DNA from: Pseudomonadota bacterium
GTDB taxonomy: Bacteria > Pseudomonadota > Gammaproteobacteria > Xanthomonadales > Rhodanobacteraceae
Direction: 5' to 3'
DNA: 22,933 bases
NCBI GenBank assembly: GCA_021777635.1
Contig: JAJYDI010000008.1
Span: 1 to 22,933, forward strand
In this document: positions 1-11,375 of the stretch, one piece after another
Position numbering within the stretch: the stretch's first letter is position 1
How the letters are laid out: each line of letters starts with the position of its first letter
Position numbers and translations under genes: made by a program
The notes under the pieces: model-generated
What the model saw: the letters and a program-made list of their open reading frames with translations, nothing else
Told to the model about the DNA's origin: nothing
The model's database searches: none

Positions 1-150
1 GTGATCTTTGCCGCCGGCGCGGTGTCTGCCGCCCAGCAAGGCCTTCCCTTCATCGCACCGCTCGCCTGGCTGGGCGCAGCTCTCGTGCTTGCCTTGGTGC
101 TGGCGCCTGCCGCCTGCGCCGCCGCGCTCCGGATCGCCCTCGACGCATGA
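1..150 (+). CDS. ccmB: CcmB, haem exporter permease subunit (3' end only)
   Basis: Only the last 49 residues are in the window; the reading frame is open to the left edge and stops with TGA at 148-150. The visible end has an I-F-A-A-G-A stretch, a Q-Q-G-L-P loop, a hydrophobic segment and a final A-A-A-L-R-I-A motif. These match the C-terminal periplasmic loop and last membrane helix of CcmB as I know the family. CcmB is the integral membrane part of the CcmAB ABC transporter, which powers release of haem-loaded CcmE from CcmC/D. The stop overlaps the ccmC start (ATGA), which fits the usual ccmABC order. The identification depends strongly on this context because the fragment is short. Confidence 0.85.
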   Translation: MIFAAGAVSAAQQGLPFIAPLAWLGAALVLALVLAPAACAAALRIALDA

Positions 151-932
151 ACGCCCACTCTTCGCCTACGCTTTGGAACCGACTGGTGCTGTGGTATCAC
201 CAGATGGGTTCGCCACCGTATTTCTATGCCTTCGCCGGGCGCTGGCGCCCGTGGTTCATCGCCGCGACCCTGATCACTGCCGTGATTGGCCTCTACGGCG
301 GCCTGCTGCTGGCGCCGGCCGACTACCAGCAAGGCGACGCCTACCGAATCATTTTCATCCACGTGCCGTGCGCGTGGATGAGCCTGTTCACCTACGCCTT
401 CATGGCCGGTTGCGGATTGGTCGGACTCGTGTGGCGAGTCAAGCTGGCCGAGATCCTGTCCATGGAGGCGGCGCCGATCGGCGCGGCGTTCACGTTCGTC
501 ACTTTGGTCACCGGCTCGCTGTGGGGCAAGCCGATGTGGGGCGCCTGGTGGACCTGGGACGCGCGGCTGACCTCGGAGCTGGTGCTGTTGTTCCTGTATC
601 TCGGCGTGATCGGCCTTTACCACGCCTTCGAAGACACCCGCCAAGGCGCCCGCGCCGCGGCTTTCCTGGCGCTCATCGGCGTGGTCAACCTGCCGATCGT
701 GCATTACTCGGTGGTGTGGTGGAACACGCTGCATCAGGGCACCACGGTGCGCCTGTTTGGGCCGTCGCGGATCACCTGGTCAATGCTGTGGCCGCTGCTG
801 ACAATGGCGCTTTCGACGCACCTTTATCTCGGCTGGAGCCTGCTCGGCCGCGCCCGGGTTGCCCTGCTGGAACTTGAGGGCGGAAAGGACTGGGCGCGCG
901 CGATCGCGCTGGAGGATGCGCCGCATGGATAA
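147..932 (+). CDS. ccmC: CcmC, haem-handling membrane protein of cytochrome c maturation
   Basis: This 261-residue polytopic inner-membrane protein belongs to the haem-handling protein family. The tryptophan-rich WWD motif lies at residues 126-139 (W126, W131, W134, W135, W137, D138) in a periplasmic loop. The flanking haem-ligand histidines correspond to H72 (in I-H-V-P) and H186 (in V-H-Y-S). About six hydrophobic helices can be seen. CcmC presents haem to CcmE with help from CcmD and CcmAB. The start ATG overlaps the ccmB stop (ATGA), and the 3' end overlaps ccmD by 8 bases, consistent with a coupled operon. The length is close to the usual 240-260 residues. A short N-terminal extension before the first helix is the only mild deviation. 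Confidence 0.97.
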   Translation: MNAHSSPTLWNRLVLWYHQMGSPPYFYAFAGRWRPWFIAATLITAVIGLYGGLLLAPADYQQGDAYRIIFIHVPCAWMSLFTYAFMAGCGLVGLVWRVKLAEILSMEAAPIGAAFTFVTLVTGSLWGKPMWGAWWTWDARLTSELVLLFLYLGVIGLYHAFEDTRQGARAAAFLALIGVVNLPIVHYSVVWWNTLHQGTTVRLFGPSRITWSMLWPLLTMALSTHLYLGWSLLGRARVALLELEGGKDWARAIALEDAPHG

Positions 933-1095
933 GTTCCTGGCCATGGGCGGTTATGCCGTCTACGTCTGGCCCGCCTATGCGGTGTTCTTCGTGGTATTCG
1001 CCGCCGACCTGATCGCCACTGTGGCGCGCCGCCGCAGGGTGCTGAAGGAACTTCGCGCCCGCATCGCCCGTCAAAGCGCGCGCAGGAGTCCCTGA
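925..1095 (+). CDS. ccmD: CcmD, small haem exporter helper protein
   Basis: This small protein of 56 residues starts at an ATG inside the 3' end of ccmC. It has one hydrophobic helix (about residues 10-30, with the Y-V-W-P-A-Y motif typical of CcmD), followed by a basic cytoplasmic tail rich in Arg and Lys. In the family, CcmD tethers CcmC to CcmE and is needed to release holo-CcmE. The reading frame is open further upstream, but that part overlaps ccmC and does not resemble CcmD, so the internal ATG at 925 is preferred. Only 2 bases separate its stop from the ccmE start. Confidence 0.93.
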   Translation: MDKFLAMGGYAVYVWPAYAVFFVVFAADLIATVARRRRVLKELRARIARQSARRSP

Positions 1096-1097
1096 TC

Positions 1098-1565
1098 ATG
1101 CATCCCGTCCGCAAGCGTCGCCTGATCTTCGTCGGTCTGATTCTCGGTGCCGTGGCCCTGGCCACAGGCGCCGTGGTCTACGGCCTCCAGAAAAACATGA
1201 ACTACCTGTTCACGCCTAGCCAAGTACTCGCGGGCAAGGCCGCCGACTACCGCAGTTTCCGGCTCGGTGGCATGGTCGAGAACGGCTCCATCGTGCGCGA
1301 CCCGCACTCGCTCAAGGTGGACTTCACGGTCACCGACGGGGACCGCACGCTGCCGGTCGAGTACACCGGCATCCTCCCCGACCTGTTCCGAGCCAATCAG
1401 GCGGTGATCACCACCGGCCGCATGCAAGGCGGCACCTTCGTCGCCAGCGAAGTGCTGGCCAAGCACAGCGCGACCTACATGCCCAAGGAACTGGCCGAAG
1501 CGATGGCCAAAGCACACGCCAAGCACCACGTCGTCATGCCGGCAACCGCCGGAGGCACGCCGTGA
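1098..1565 (+). CDS. ccmE: CcmE, periplasmic haem chaperone
   Basis: This is a 155-residue protein. A short basic cytoplasmic N-terminus (residues 1-8) is followed by a membrane anchor (about 9-29) and the OB-fold periplasmic domain. The covalent haem-binding histidine is H123 with Y127, in the motif [10 protein letters not shown], equivalent to H130/Y134 of E. coli. The conserved F-R-L-G-G-M-V segment is at 54-60. The tail contains a His-rich patch (H-A-K-H-H), common but variable in the family. CcmE accepts haem from CcmC/D and passes it to the CcmF/H ligase. The stop overlaps the GTG start of ccmF. Confidence 0.98.
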   Translation: MHPVRKRRLIFVGLILGAVALATGAVVYGLQKNMNYLFTPSQVLAGKAADYRSFRLGGMVENGSIVRDPHSLKVDFTVTDGDRTLPVEYTGILPDLFRANQAVITTGRMQGGTFVASEVLAKHSATYMPKELAEAMAKAHAKHHVVMPATAGGTP

Positions 1566-3529
1566 TCCCTGAACTGGGCGAAGTCGCGCTGATCTTGGCT
1601 CTGCTTCTGGCGCTGGTGCAATGCGTGCTGCCTCTGGTCGGCGCCTGGCGCAACAACGCCGCGCTGATGGCGCTGGCGCGCCCCGCCGCCGCGGGGCAGT
1701 TCGTGTTTGTCGCGATCTCGTTCGCGGTGCTGACTTGGGCCTTCATGACCCAGGACTTCTCGGTCGCCTACGTGGCGCAGAACTCCAACCTCAGCCTGCC
1801 CTGGTACTACCGTTTCTCGGCGGTATGGGGCGCGCACGAGGGCTCGCTGCTGCTGTGGATCCTGATCCTCAACGTGTGGACGGTGGCGCTGGCGGCATTC
1901 TCCGGCCATCTGCCGCCGAAGTTCGCCGCACGCGTGCTCGGCGTGCTCGGCTTCGTCAGCGTCGGCTTCCTGCTGTTCACCCTGTTCACCTCGAGTCCGT
2001 TCGGACGCCTGCTGCCGGCACCGGGCAACGGCATGGATCTCAACCCGGTCCTGCAGGATCCGGGCCTGATCATCCATCCGCCGATGCTGTACATGGGCTA
2101 CGTGGGCTTTTCGGTGGCGTTCGCATTTGCGATTGCCGCGCTGCTGGGCGGCGCGCTCGACGACGACTGGGTGCGCTGGGCGCGTCCGTGGACCAACTTT
2201 GCGTGGGCCTTCCTGACCGCCGGCATCGTGCTCGGCAGCTGGTGGTCGTATGCCGAACTGGGATGGGGCGGCTGGTGGTTCTGGGACCCGGTCGAGAACG
2301 CCTCATTCATGCCATGGCTGATCGGCACCGCGCTGATCCACGCCCAGGCAGTCACCGAAAAGCGTGGCGGTTTGCGCGCCTGGACCCTGCTGCTGTCGAT
2401 CTTCGCCTTCTCGCTGTCGCTGCTTGGCACCTTCTTGGTGCGCTCGGGCGTGCTGACCAGCGTGCACGCGTTTGCCAGTGATCCGCGCCGCGGCGTCTAC
2501 ATCCTGATGTTCCTCGGCGTGGTGGTCGGCGGTTCGCTGCTGATCTACGCCCTGCGCGCGCCCAAGGTCGCCGGCGGCAAGCCGTTTGCCCTGCTCTCGC
2601 GCGAAACCCTGATCGTGATCGGCAACCTGATGCTGACCGCGGCGGCAGCGATGGTGCTAATCGGCACCTTGTATCCGCTGGTCGGTGACGCCTTCCACCT
2701 CGGGCGGGTGTCGGTCGGGCCGCCGTACTTTGGATCGCTGTTCATCCTGCTGATGGCGCCGGTAGTGCTGCTGATCCCCTTCGGGCCATTTGCACGCTGG
2801 GGCAAGGCCGACGGCACCGCGCTGTGGCGGGTGCTGCTGATCGCCGGTGCGGTCGCGCTGCTCGGCTGCATTCTCGCCCTCCTGCTCGGTGGCGATGCCC
2901 GCGCGGTGCTGGGCACAGTGGCAGCGTGCTACGTCGGCGCCGGCGTCGTGCTCTACGCGCGCAAGCGTTGGCGCGAGGCCCCGGCCGGCCGTCGCTATCC
3001 CGCCGAGATGGTTGGCATGCTGGTCGCCCACGCCGGCGTCGGCGTGTTCCTGGCCGGCGCGCTGCTGACCACCGCGCTCAGCGTCGAGCGCGACGTGCGC
3101 CTCGATCCCGGCCAGAGCCAGCGCATTGGCACCTACGATTTCCGTTTCGATGGCGTGCGCGAGGTGCGAGGCCCCAACTGGATCGCGCAACAGGGCAAGC
3201 TGACCGTGCTGCATGACGGCGCGGTGGTGGCGGTGATGCACCCGCAGAAGCGCGTCTACAGCGGGGGCCAGGTGCAGACCAAGGCTTCGGTCAGCGCCGG
3301 CGTGATGCGCGATCTCTACGTCGCGCTGGGCGAGCCGCTTGGCGATCACGGCGCTTGGGCGCTGCGCCTGTACGACAAGCCGTTCGTGCGCTGGCTGTGG
3401 TTTGGCGGTGTGCTGATGATGCTGGGCGGCTTCATCACCTCTGGTGATCGCCGTTTCCGTACGCGCAAAGCACGCGCCATGCCAGTGCCCGGCACCGCCA
3501 CGCTGGCGCCGCGCGAGTCCGCCGCATGA
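1562..3529 (+). CDS. ccmF: CcmF, cytochrome c haem lyase core subunit
   Basis: This is a 655-residue inner-membrane protein of normal length for CcmF. The WWD-type haem-handling motif (W227, W228, W235, W238, W239, W241, D242) is clear. The four conserved histidines fall close to their E. coli positions: H172 (I-H-P-P-M-L), H260 (A-L-I-H-A), H302 (T-S-V-H-A-F) and H490 (L-V-A-H-A-G). CcmF takes haem from CcmE and attaches it to the CXXCH motifs of apocytochrome c together with CcmH and CcmI. It uses a GTG start that overlaps the ccmE stop (GTGA). Its own stop overlaps the ccmG ATG, so translation is probably coupled on both sides. Confidence 0.98.
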   Translation: MIPELGEVALILALLLALVQCVLPLVGAWRNNAALMALARPAAAGQFVFVAISFAVLTWAFMTQDFSVAYVAQNSNLSLPWYYRFSAVWGAHEGSLLLWILILNVWTVALAAFSGHLPPKFAARVLGVLGFVSVGFLLFTLFTSSPFGRLLPAPGNGMDLNPVLQDPGLIIHPPMLYMGYVGFSVAFAFAIAALLGGALDDDWVRWARPWTNFAWAFLTAGIVLGSWWSYAELGWGGWWFWDPVENASFMPWLIGTALIHAQAVTEKRGGLRAWTLLLSIFAFSLSLLGTFLVRSGVLTSVHAFASDPRRGVYILMFLGVVVGGSLLIYALRAPKVAGGKPFALLSRETLIVIGNLMLTAAAAMVLIGTLYPLVGDAFHLGRVSVGPPYFGSLFILLMAPVVLLIPFGPFARWGKADGTALWRVLLIAGAVALLGCILALLLGGDARAVLGTVAACYVGAGVVLYARKRWREAPAGRRYPAEMVGMLVAHAGVGVFLAGALLTTALSVERDVRLDPGQSQRIGTYDFRFDGVREVRGPNWIAQQGKLTVLHDGAVVAVMHPQKRVYSGGQVQTKASVSAGVMRDLYVALGEPLGDHGAWALRLYDKPFVRWLWFGGVLMMLGGFITSGDRRFRTRKARAMPVPGTATLAPRESAA

Positions 3530-4077
3530 ACCGGCTGCTGCCACTGGCCGGCTTCCTGTTGCTAGTCGCGCTGTTCGGCTACGGCCTGTGGTGGAACGCC
3601 CACCACGATGTCACCGCCGTGCCCTCGCCGCTGATTGGCAAGCCGGCACCGGCCTTCGATCTCCCGCGACTGCATGATCCGGCGGTGCGAGTGACCAAGG
3701 CCGATCTACTCGGCAAACCCTACCTGCTCAACGTGTTCGCTAGCTGGTGCTTCGCCTGCGGCGACGAGCATCCGGTGCTGATGGCCGAGGTGCATGAGCT
3801 GGGGCTTCCGCTGATCGGCTACGACTACAAGGACAAGCCAGCCGATGCCAGGGCCTGGTTGACCGCGCGCGGCGACCCCTACACCCTGGTGGTGACCGAC
3901 CAGAGCGGCGACACTGCCATCAATTTCGGCGTCTACGGCGCGCCGGAGACCTTCCTGATCGACGCCGACGGCATTATTCGTTACAAGCACATCGGCCCAC
4001 TGACACCCGGCGTGATCCGCGACCAGCTGGCGCCGCAACTGCGCAAGCTGGGCGTGCAGCCGGCGCCGGGCATCTGA
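3526..4077 (+). CDS. ccmG: CcmG/DsbE, membrane-anchored thioredoxin-like reductase
   Basis: This 183-residue protein has an N-terminal signal-anchor helix (about residues 4-22) followed by a periplasmic thioredoxin fold. The active site is W74-C75-F-A-C78. The cis-proline region is in the G-A-P-E-T-F-L-I-D segment, and the acidic surface typical of DsbE proteins is recognisable. CcmG keeps apocytochrome c and CcmH cysteines reduced before haem attachment, using electrons from DsbD/CcdA. The dipeptide between the cysteines (Phe-Ala) differs from the more usual Pro-Thr or Val-Pro/Val-Thr pairs, but the two cysteines are intact. The ATG overlaps the ccmF stop; ccmH begins 1 base after its stop. 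Confidence 0.96.
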   Translation: MNRLLPLAGFLLLVALFGYGLWWNAHHDVTAVPSPLIGKPAPAFDLPRLHDPAVRVTKADLLGKPYLLNVFASWCFACGDEHPVLMAEVHELGLPLIGYDYKDKPADARAWLTARGDPYTLVVTDQSGDTAINFGVYGAPETFLIDADGIIRYKHIGPLTPGVIRDQLAPQLRKLGVQPAPGI

Positions 4078-4078
4078 C

Positions 4079-4513
4079 GTGCGCGCCCTGCTGCTGGCCT
4101 TCGCCCTGTTGTTGACCGTGTCCGCGGCCCGGGCCGACAGCGCGATCGACGCCTTGCCGTTCAAGAATGTCGCCCAGGAGCAGCGCTTCCAGCATCTCAC
4201 CGGGCAATTGCGGTGCCTGGTCTGCCAGAACGAAAGCCTCGCCGATTCCGATGCCGGCTTGGCCAAGGACCTGCGCTTGCAGGTGTTCCAGCAAATGCAG
4301 GCCGGCAAGACCGACGCCCAGATCAAGCAGTACTTGGTCGCGCGCTACTCCGACTATGTGCTCTACGACCCGCCGCTGAAGCCCTCGAATTACGTGCTGT
4401 GGTTCGGGCCATTCGCGGTGTTGCTGGCCGGCGCGGCGGGCGCTGCGCTGTACCTGCGCCGGCGCAGCCGCGCCGATGCCGCCCCGGCCGACAGTGGAGA
4501 CGAAGACTGGTGA
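4079..4513 (+). CDS. ccmH: CcmH, apocytochrome thiol oxidoreductase subunit of the haem lyase
   Basis: This is a 144-residue protein. It has a cleavable-type signal sequence (about residues 1-19, ending A-R-A-D), a three-helix periplasmic domain with the signature L-R-C46-L-V-C49-Q-N, and one C-terminal membrane helix (about 106-127) followed by an R-R-R-S-R stop-transfer sequence. This matches the short CcmH type, with the TPR part encoded separately as ccmI downstream, rather than the fused CcmH of E. coli. The start is GTG, 1 base after ccmG. The stop TGA overlaps the GTG of ccmI. It resolves mixed disulfides between apocytochrome c and CcmG. Confidence 0.96.
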   Translation: MRALLLAFALLLTVSAARADSAIDALPFKNVAQEQRFQHLTGQLRCLVCQNESLADSDAGLAKDLRLQVFQQMQAGKTDAQIKQYLVARYSDYVLYDPPLKPSNYVLWFGPFAVLLAGAAGAALYLRRRSRADAAPADSGDEDW

Positions 4514-5586
4514 ATGCTCCTTTTCTTGCTGCCTGCGCGGCATTGATCGCGCTGGGATTGGCCTTCGTACTGATCCCGCTGGTGGGCGCATCGCGCGGAC
4601 TGCCGCAGCGGCGCGGCCTTTATGCGCTGGCGCTGGGGCTGGCGTTCGTGCTGCCGCTGGCGACCCTGGGCCTGTATCGGCTGCTGGGCACGCCGGCGGC
4701 GCTGGTTCCGGGCGCGGAGATTGCGCGCGACTTGACCCCGCAACAGGCGGTCGCCGACCTGCGCCGCGAGCTGAACGCCCATCCGGGCGACGCCGACGGC
4801 TGGACGACCCTCGGTCAGGCCTACGCCACCATGCACCAGCCCGGCGCCGCGGCCGCTGCGTTCGCGCATGCGCTCAAGCTGCGGCCCGACGACGCCGACC
4901 TGCTGGTGGCCTGGGCCGAGGCCGACTCCATGGCAAGCCCGCAGCACTACATCAGCGATCTTGCCCGCTCGCGGCTACAGCGCGCGGTGATGATCAACCC
5001 CGAACACCAGCGCGGCCTGTGGCTTCTGGGCGTCAGCGATTTCCAGCGCAGCCGCTATGCCGATGCGGTCGCAGTCTGGCAGCGTCTTCTGCCGCTGCTG
5101 CCGGCCGGTTCGCAGATCGCCCAAGCGGTCAGCCAGCAAGTGGCGCTGGCGCGGGCGCGCGGCGGTCAGGCGCCCACCATCACGGCAGCCGGCAGCGCCG
5201 CGCCGACTGCTGTGACTTCGGTCCCCGCAGCGAGTTCGGCGAAGACGCCCCGCCTGCAGGTCACGGTCGCCATCGCGCCGGCTCTCGCCGGGCGCGTGCC
5301 CGCCGACGCTGTGCTGTTCGTGTTCGCGCGCGCGCCGGGCGGCCCGCCGATGCCGCTGGCGGTGCGCAAGCTTCCCGCGCGGCTGCCGGCGACCGTCGTC
5401 TTGACCGACGGCATGGGCATGTCGCCGGCGATGAGCCTTTCGTCAGTCCGCGACGTGGTGATCACCGCGCGCATTTCCGCATCCGGACAGCCGCTGCCGC
5501 AGGCGGGCGATCTCGAAGGGCGCAGTGCGACCGTGCGGGTGCTGCAAACGACGCCGGTCCTGATCACCATCGACAAGGTACTTTAA
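4510..5586 (+). CDS. ccmI: CcmI, TPR apocytochrome c chaperone of the haem lyase
   Basis: This is a 358-residue protein read from the GTG that overlaps the ccmH stop. The frame stays open for 99 codons upstream, but that part is antisense-like shadow over ccmH. Two membrane helices lie at about residues 5-25 and 35-55. TPR repeats follow (about 75-210; W-T-T-L-G-Q-A-Y and a second helix pair). An Ala/Thr/Ser-rich linker leads to a C-terminal beta-sandwich domain (about 245-358) with the family phrase V-L-T-D-G-M-G-M-S-P. CcmI binds the C-terminal helix of apocytochrome c and delivers it to CcmF/H. It closes the canonical ccm operon. Confidence 0.94.
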   Translation: MNAPFLAACAALIALGLAFVLIPLVGASRGLPQRRGLYALALGLAFVLPLATLGLYRLLGTPAALVPGAEIARDLTPQQAVADLRRELNAHPGDADGWTTLGQAYATMHQPGAAAAAFAHALKLRPDDADLLVAWAEADSMASPQHYISDLARSRLQRAVMINPEHQRGLWLLGVSDFQRSRYADAVAVWQRLLPLLPAGSQIAQAVSQQVALARARGGQAPTITAAGSAAPTAVTSVPAASSAKTPRLQVTVAIAPALAGRVPADAVLFVFARAPGGPPMPLAVRKLPARLPATVVLTDGMGMSPAMSLSSVRDVVITARISASGQPLPQAGDLEGRSATVRVLQTTPVLITIDKVL

Positions 5587-5600
5587 GTCCGGAGCCATTC

Positions 5601-6206
5601 ATGACCTCCGAGCACTGGAACGAGCGTTACAGCGACGATGCTTACCACTACGGCACCGCACCCAACGCTTGGCTGGCGAGCCAGGGCTGGCGCCTGCCGC
5701 GCACCGGCGATGCCCTGGCCATCGCCGACGGCGAAGGCCGCAACGGTGTCTGGCTGGCGGAGCAAGGGCTAGCGACCACCAGCCTCGACCAGTCGTCCAA
5801 AGGTCTGGACAAGGCACGCGCACTGGCGCAGCAACGCGGCGTGACCTTGACGACTCTGCAGGCGAATCTTGCGCACTTCGAGTGGCCGCACGCGGCGTAT
5901 GACGTGATGGCCAGCATCTATGTGCATCTGCCGGCCGCCTTGCGTGCTCGCACCCACGCCAACTGCGCGCAGGCGCTGAGGCCCGGCGGCCTACTGATCC
6001 TCGAGGCGTTCGCACCGGAGCAGATGCAATGCCATTCTGGCGGCCCGCGCGACCCCTCACTGCTCTATACCGCCGAACTGCTGCGCGGCGATTTCCCCGG
6101 GCTGGAGATCCTCGAACTTCTCAGCGGCGAAGTGCTGCTCTCCGAGGGTCGCGGTCATTCCGGACCCGGTCGCGTCGTGCGCCTGCTGGCCCAGCGGCGG
6201 CGGTAG
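5601..6206 (+). CDS. class I SAM-dependent methyltransferase (TehB-like)
   Basis: This 201-residue protein follows ccmI after 14 bases, with a GGAG ribosome binding site at 5591-5594 ahead of the ATG. The N-terminal W-N-E-R-Y motif (residues 6-10), a degenerate SAM-binding loop A-D-G-E-G-R-N-G (42-49) and a post-loop acidic residue (D63) point to the small TehB/slr1183-type methyltransferase group. L-R-P-G-G-L-L-I-L-E (126-135) is the usual strand after the catalytic helix. The substrate cannot be read from sequence. Its position suggests co-transcription with ccm, but no family I know links it mechanistically to cytochrome maturation. It could instead be a general thiol, tellurite or small-molecule methylase. 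Confidence 0.85.
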   Translation: MTSEHWNERYSDDAYHYGTAPNAWLASQGWRLPRTGDALAIADGEGRNGVWLAEQGLATTSLDQSSKGLDKARALAQQRGVTLTTLQANLAHFEWPHAAYDVMASIYVHLPAALRARTHANCAQALRPGGLLILEAFAPEQMQCHSGGPRDPSLLYTAELLRGDFPGLEILELLSGEVLLSEGRGHSGPGRVVRLLAQRRR

Positions 6207-9244
<3,038 letters not shown>

Positions 9245-9263
9245 TCGCGCGCTCTGCCGATCG

Positions 9264-9301
9264 CGCTGCCTCTGCGTAGACGCAGTGATGAACAGGCAGC
9301 G
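9264..9301. terminator. nested stem-loop after katG
   Basis: Outer arms CGCTGCCT (9264-9271) and AGGCAGCG (9294-9301) are perfectly complementary. An inner hairpin CTGCGT-AG-ACGCAG sits at 9272-9285. It begins 20 bases after the katG stop, in the gap between convergent genes, so it could stop transcription from both sides. No T-run follows, so it is not a textbook rho-independent terminator. Confidence 0.4.
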
Positions 9302-9315
9302 TGATTCGCCTCCCA

Positions 9316-9360
9316 GCGCCTGCGACCGGTCCGGTGCATGACGCGGCCGGACGCAGGTGC
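9316..9360. terminator. long stem-loop between katG and the TSUP gene
   Basis: A 14-base left arm (9316-9329) pairs with a right arm (9347-9360) with one A-A mismatch and one G-T wobble; the loop is 17 bases. It lies 14 bases beyond the first hairpin, downstream of both converging genes. It lacks a T-tract. A bidirectional terminator or a small repetitive palindromic element are both possible. Confidence 0.35.
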
Positions 9361-9533
9361 CCGATTCATGGCGCCGCCGCCAAAGCCATGCGCCTCATGG
9401 CACCGATCACAATCGGGCGTCAACTCGGCCCCTGCGTCAAGACCGATACCGGGCGGAGCCCGCTGGCGGCGCCGCGGGCGCGCGACCGCCGTGGCGCCAG
9501 GCCAAGCCATGTCGCCTTCGACGGCGATGCCCT

Positions 9534-10298
9534 TCAGGCATGCGCGGCGACGATTTGGCGACCGAAGTCGCCGATCATGAACACGGCGAGAAGCAGCAGG
9601 CCAGTGGCAAAGATGCGCTTGACCAGAGTCTGCGGCAGTCGCGCGGCGAGGTGATTGCCGAGCAACCCGCCTGCGGCTCCGATCGCTGCGACAATCAGCA
9701 GTTCGCGATAATCCAGCGGCCCGTGATAGACCCGCACGTACTGGAAAAACCCAGCGAAGGAATTGAGCGCGATGATCACCAGGCTGGTGCCGGTGCCGCG
9801 CAGCAAGTCGAGGCCGCCGAACAGCACCAGCGCCGGTACGATCAGAAAACCGCCGCCGATGCCGACGATGCCGGTCAGCACACCAACGGCAAGTCCCAGC
9901 ATGACCAGCCTCAACGGATGCACCCGATGATCCGGATCGTGCAACGGCAGACGCTGGCGCAACATGGCGATGCCGGCGACCAGCATGATCAGCGCGAACA
10001 GGAACAGCTGCAGCATGCCCTGCATGTGATTGCCGATCAACGCACCAAGCATCGCGCCTGCCGCGCCCGGGATGCCGAAATACAGCGTGCTGCGCCAGTC
10101 GATCTGCCGCCGCAACCCTCGCTGTACTGCCGCCGCCGCACTGATCGCGCCGACGACCAGCAGCGAGCCGACCACTGCCTGCTTGTCCGCCATGCCCAGC
10201 AAATAGTGCAGCACCGGCACGGTCAGGATCGAACCGCCCGAGCCCAGCAGCCCGAGGCTGATGCCGATGGACAATGCGCCCAGCCATGCTGCGATCAT
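9534..10298 (-). CDS. TSUP-family membrane permease (sulfite/organosulfur exporter-like)
   Basis: This 254-residue protein has about eight hydrophobic helices. It carries the duplicated TSUP (TauE/SafE, DUF81) signature: [10 protein letters not shown] near the N-terminus and [10 protein letters not shown] in the middle, each followed by V-P. The frame opens 27 codons earlier, but the ATG at 10298 has a GGAG six bases upstream and begins directly with the first helix, so it is preferred. Family members export sulfite, sulfoacetate or related anions; in BigR-type loci a TSUP permease is thought to remove sulfite made by the persulfide dioxygenase. The divergent neighbour at 10483 is that kind of enzyme. 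The substrate is inferred from context only. Confidence 0.9.
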   Translation of the reverse strand: MIAAWLGALSIGISLGLLGSGGSILTVPVLHYLLGMADKQAVVGSLLVVGAISAAAAVQRGLRRQIDWRSTLYFGIPGAAGAMLGALIGNHMQGMLQLFLFALIMLVAGIAMLRQRLPLHDPDHRVHPLRLVMLGLAVGVLTGIVGIGGGFLIVPALVLFGGLDLLRGTGTSLVIIALNSFAGFFQYVRVYHGPLDYRELLIVAAIGAAGGLLGNHLAARLPQTLVKRIFATGLLLLAVFMIGDFGRQIVAAHA

Positions 10299-10482
10299 CT
10301 CGGACTCCAGGCTGCAGCGGACGGGTCGGTGCGGAGGGACTGCAAGGGTGAACGTGGCGTGCTGGACGGCCCCGGACACGCGTTGCGCCTGCGGTGCGCT
10401 GCGCCATCAACGTGACCGGCGGCAACACCCGCTGCGTCCGTATATCCTGCCACCGATGCCGCTGAAGCGTCCGGAGGTATTC

Positions 10483-11358
10483 ATGTCTCCACGCGTTGCC
10501 TCGTTCTTCCATGCCCCCAGTTGCACCTGGAGCCATGTCGTAAGCGACCCGGTCAGCGGCGCGGCTGCGGTGATCGATCCCGTGCTTGACTTCGACTGCG
10601 CCGCGGGCAGTTTCGGCACTAGTTCAGCCGATGCCATCGTCGCGCACGTGCGCACCTCACGGCTGAGCGTGGAATGGATTCTCGAAACCCACGCCCATGC
10701 TGATCACTTGACGGCCGCACCCTACCTAAAGCGCAGCGTCGGCGGCCGCATCGCGATCGGTGTCGGCATCCGCGCGGTGCAGGCGCACTTCGCCGTGGCT
10801 CTTGGCTTCGAGCCCGGTTTCCACTGCGACGGATCACAGTTCGACCACCTCTTCGGCGCTGGCGAACACTTCGCCGTCGGGGCACTCGCCGCTCAGGCGC
10901 TGGCCGCGCCGGGCCATACCAGCGACAGCCTCGCCTACCGGATCGGCGACGCCCTGTTCGTGGGCGACAGTCTTTTCATGCCCGATGTCGGCACCGCACG
11001 CTGTGATTTTCCCGGCGGCGACGCGGGCATGCTCTTTGACTCGATCCGGCGCCTGCTCGCGCTGGCGGATGACACCCGGATCTTCGTCTGTCACGACTAC
11101 CCGCCAGAGGGTCGCGAACCCCGTTGTCAGACCACGGTGCGCGAACAGCGCGCCACCAGCATCCATGCCCGTGACGGCATTGATCGCGACGCGTTCATCG
11201 CCCTGCGCAGGGCGCGTGATCGCACCCTGGGCATGCCGAGTCTGCTGTATCCGGCCATTCAGGTGAACGTGCGCGCCGGCATGCTGCCACCGGCAGAGGC
11301 CAACGGCGTGGCCTATCTCAAGATACCGCTGAAGCCTGCCGCCGGCACGGCGGAATAA
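10483..11358 (+). CDS. MBL-fold metallohydrolase, persulfide dioxygenase-like (Blh/ETHE1 group)
   Basis: This is a 291-residue protein of the metallo-beta-lactamase fold. The metal motif is H70-A-H72-A-D74-H75, with further ligands H145 (G-H-T-S-D-S), D162 (V-G-D-S-L-F) and H204 (V-C-H-D-Y). The G-T-A-R-C-D-F-P-G-G-D segment is typical of ETHE1/Blh persulfide dioxygenases, which use Fe(II) to oxidise glutathione persulfide to sulfite. The start ATG has a strong GGAGG (10473-10477) five bases upstream; the frame is open earlier, but those codons lack similarity to the family. A TATATC at 10441 could be a -10 box, but no matching -35 is seen. There is no fused rhodanese domain. Glyoxalase II is an alternative, but the R-x-D-F motif argues for the dioxygenase. 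Confidence 0.88.
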   Translation: MSPRVASFFHAPSCTWSHVVSDPVSGAAAVIDPVLDFDCAAGSFGTSSADAIVAHVRTSRLSVEWILETHAHADHLTAAPYLKRSVGGRIAIGVGIRAVQAHFAVALGFEPGFHCDGSQFDHLFGAGEHFAVGALAAQALAAPGHTSDSLAYRIGDALFVGDSLFMPDVGTARCDFPGGDAGMLFDSIRRLLALADDTRIFVCHDYPPEGREPRCQTTVREQRATSIHARDGIDRDAFIALRRARDRTLGMPSLLYPAIQVNVRAGMLPPAEANGVAYLKIPLKPAAGTAE

Positions 11359-11375
11359 GTCCCGCGCGGTCAGGC

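Noticed and set aside
4476..5600. Upstream extension of the methyltransferase frame through ccmI
   Set aside because: The part before 5601 is an out-of-frame reading of ccmI, rich in Arg and Ala; the ATG at 5601 has a proper ribosome binding site and family N-terminus.
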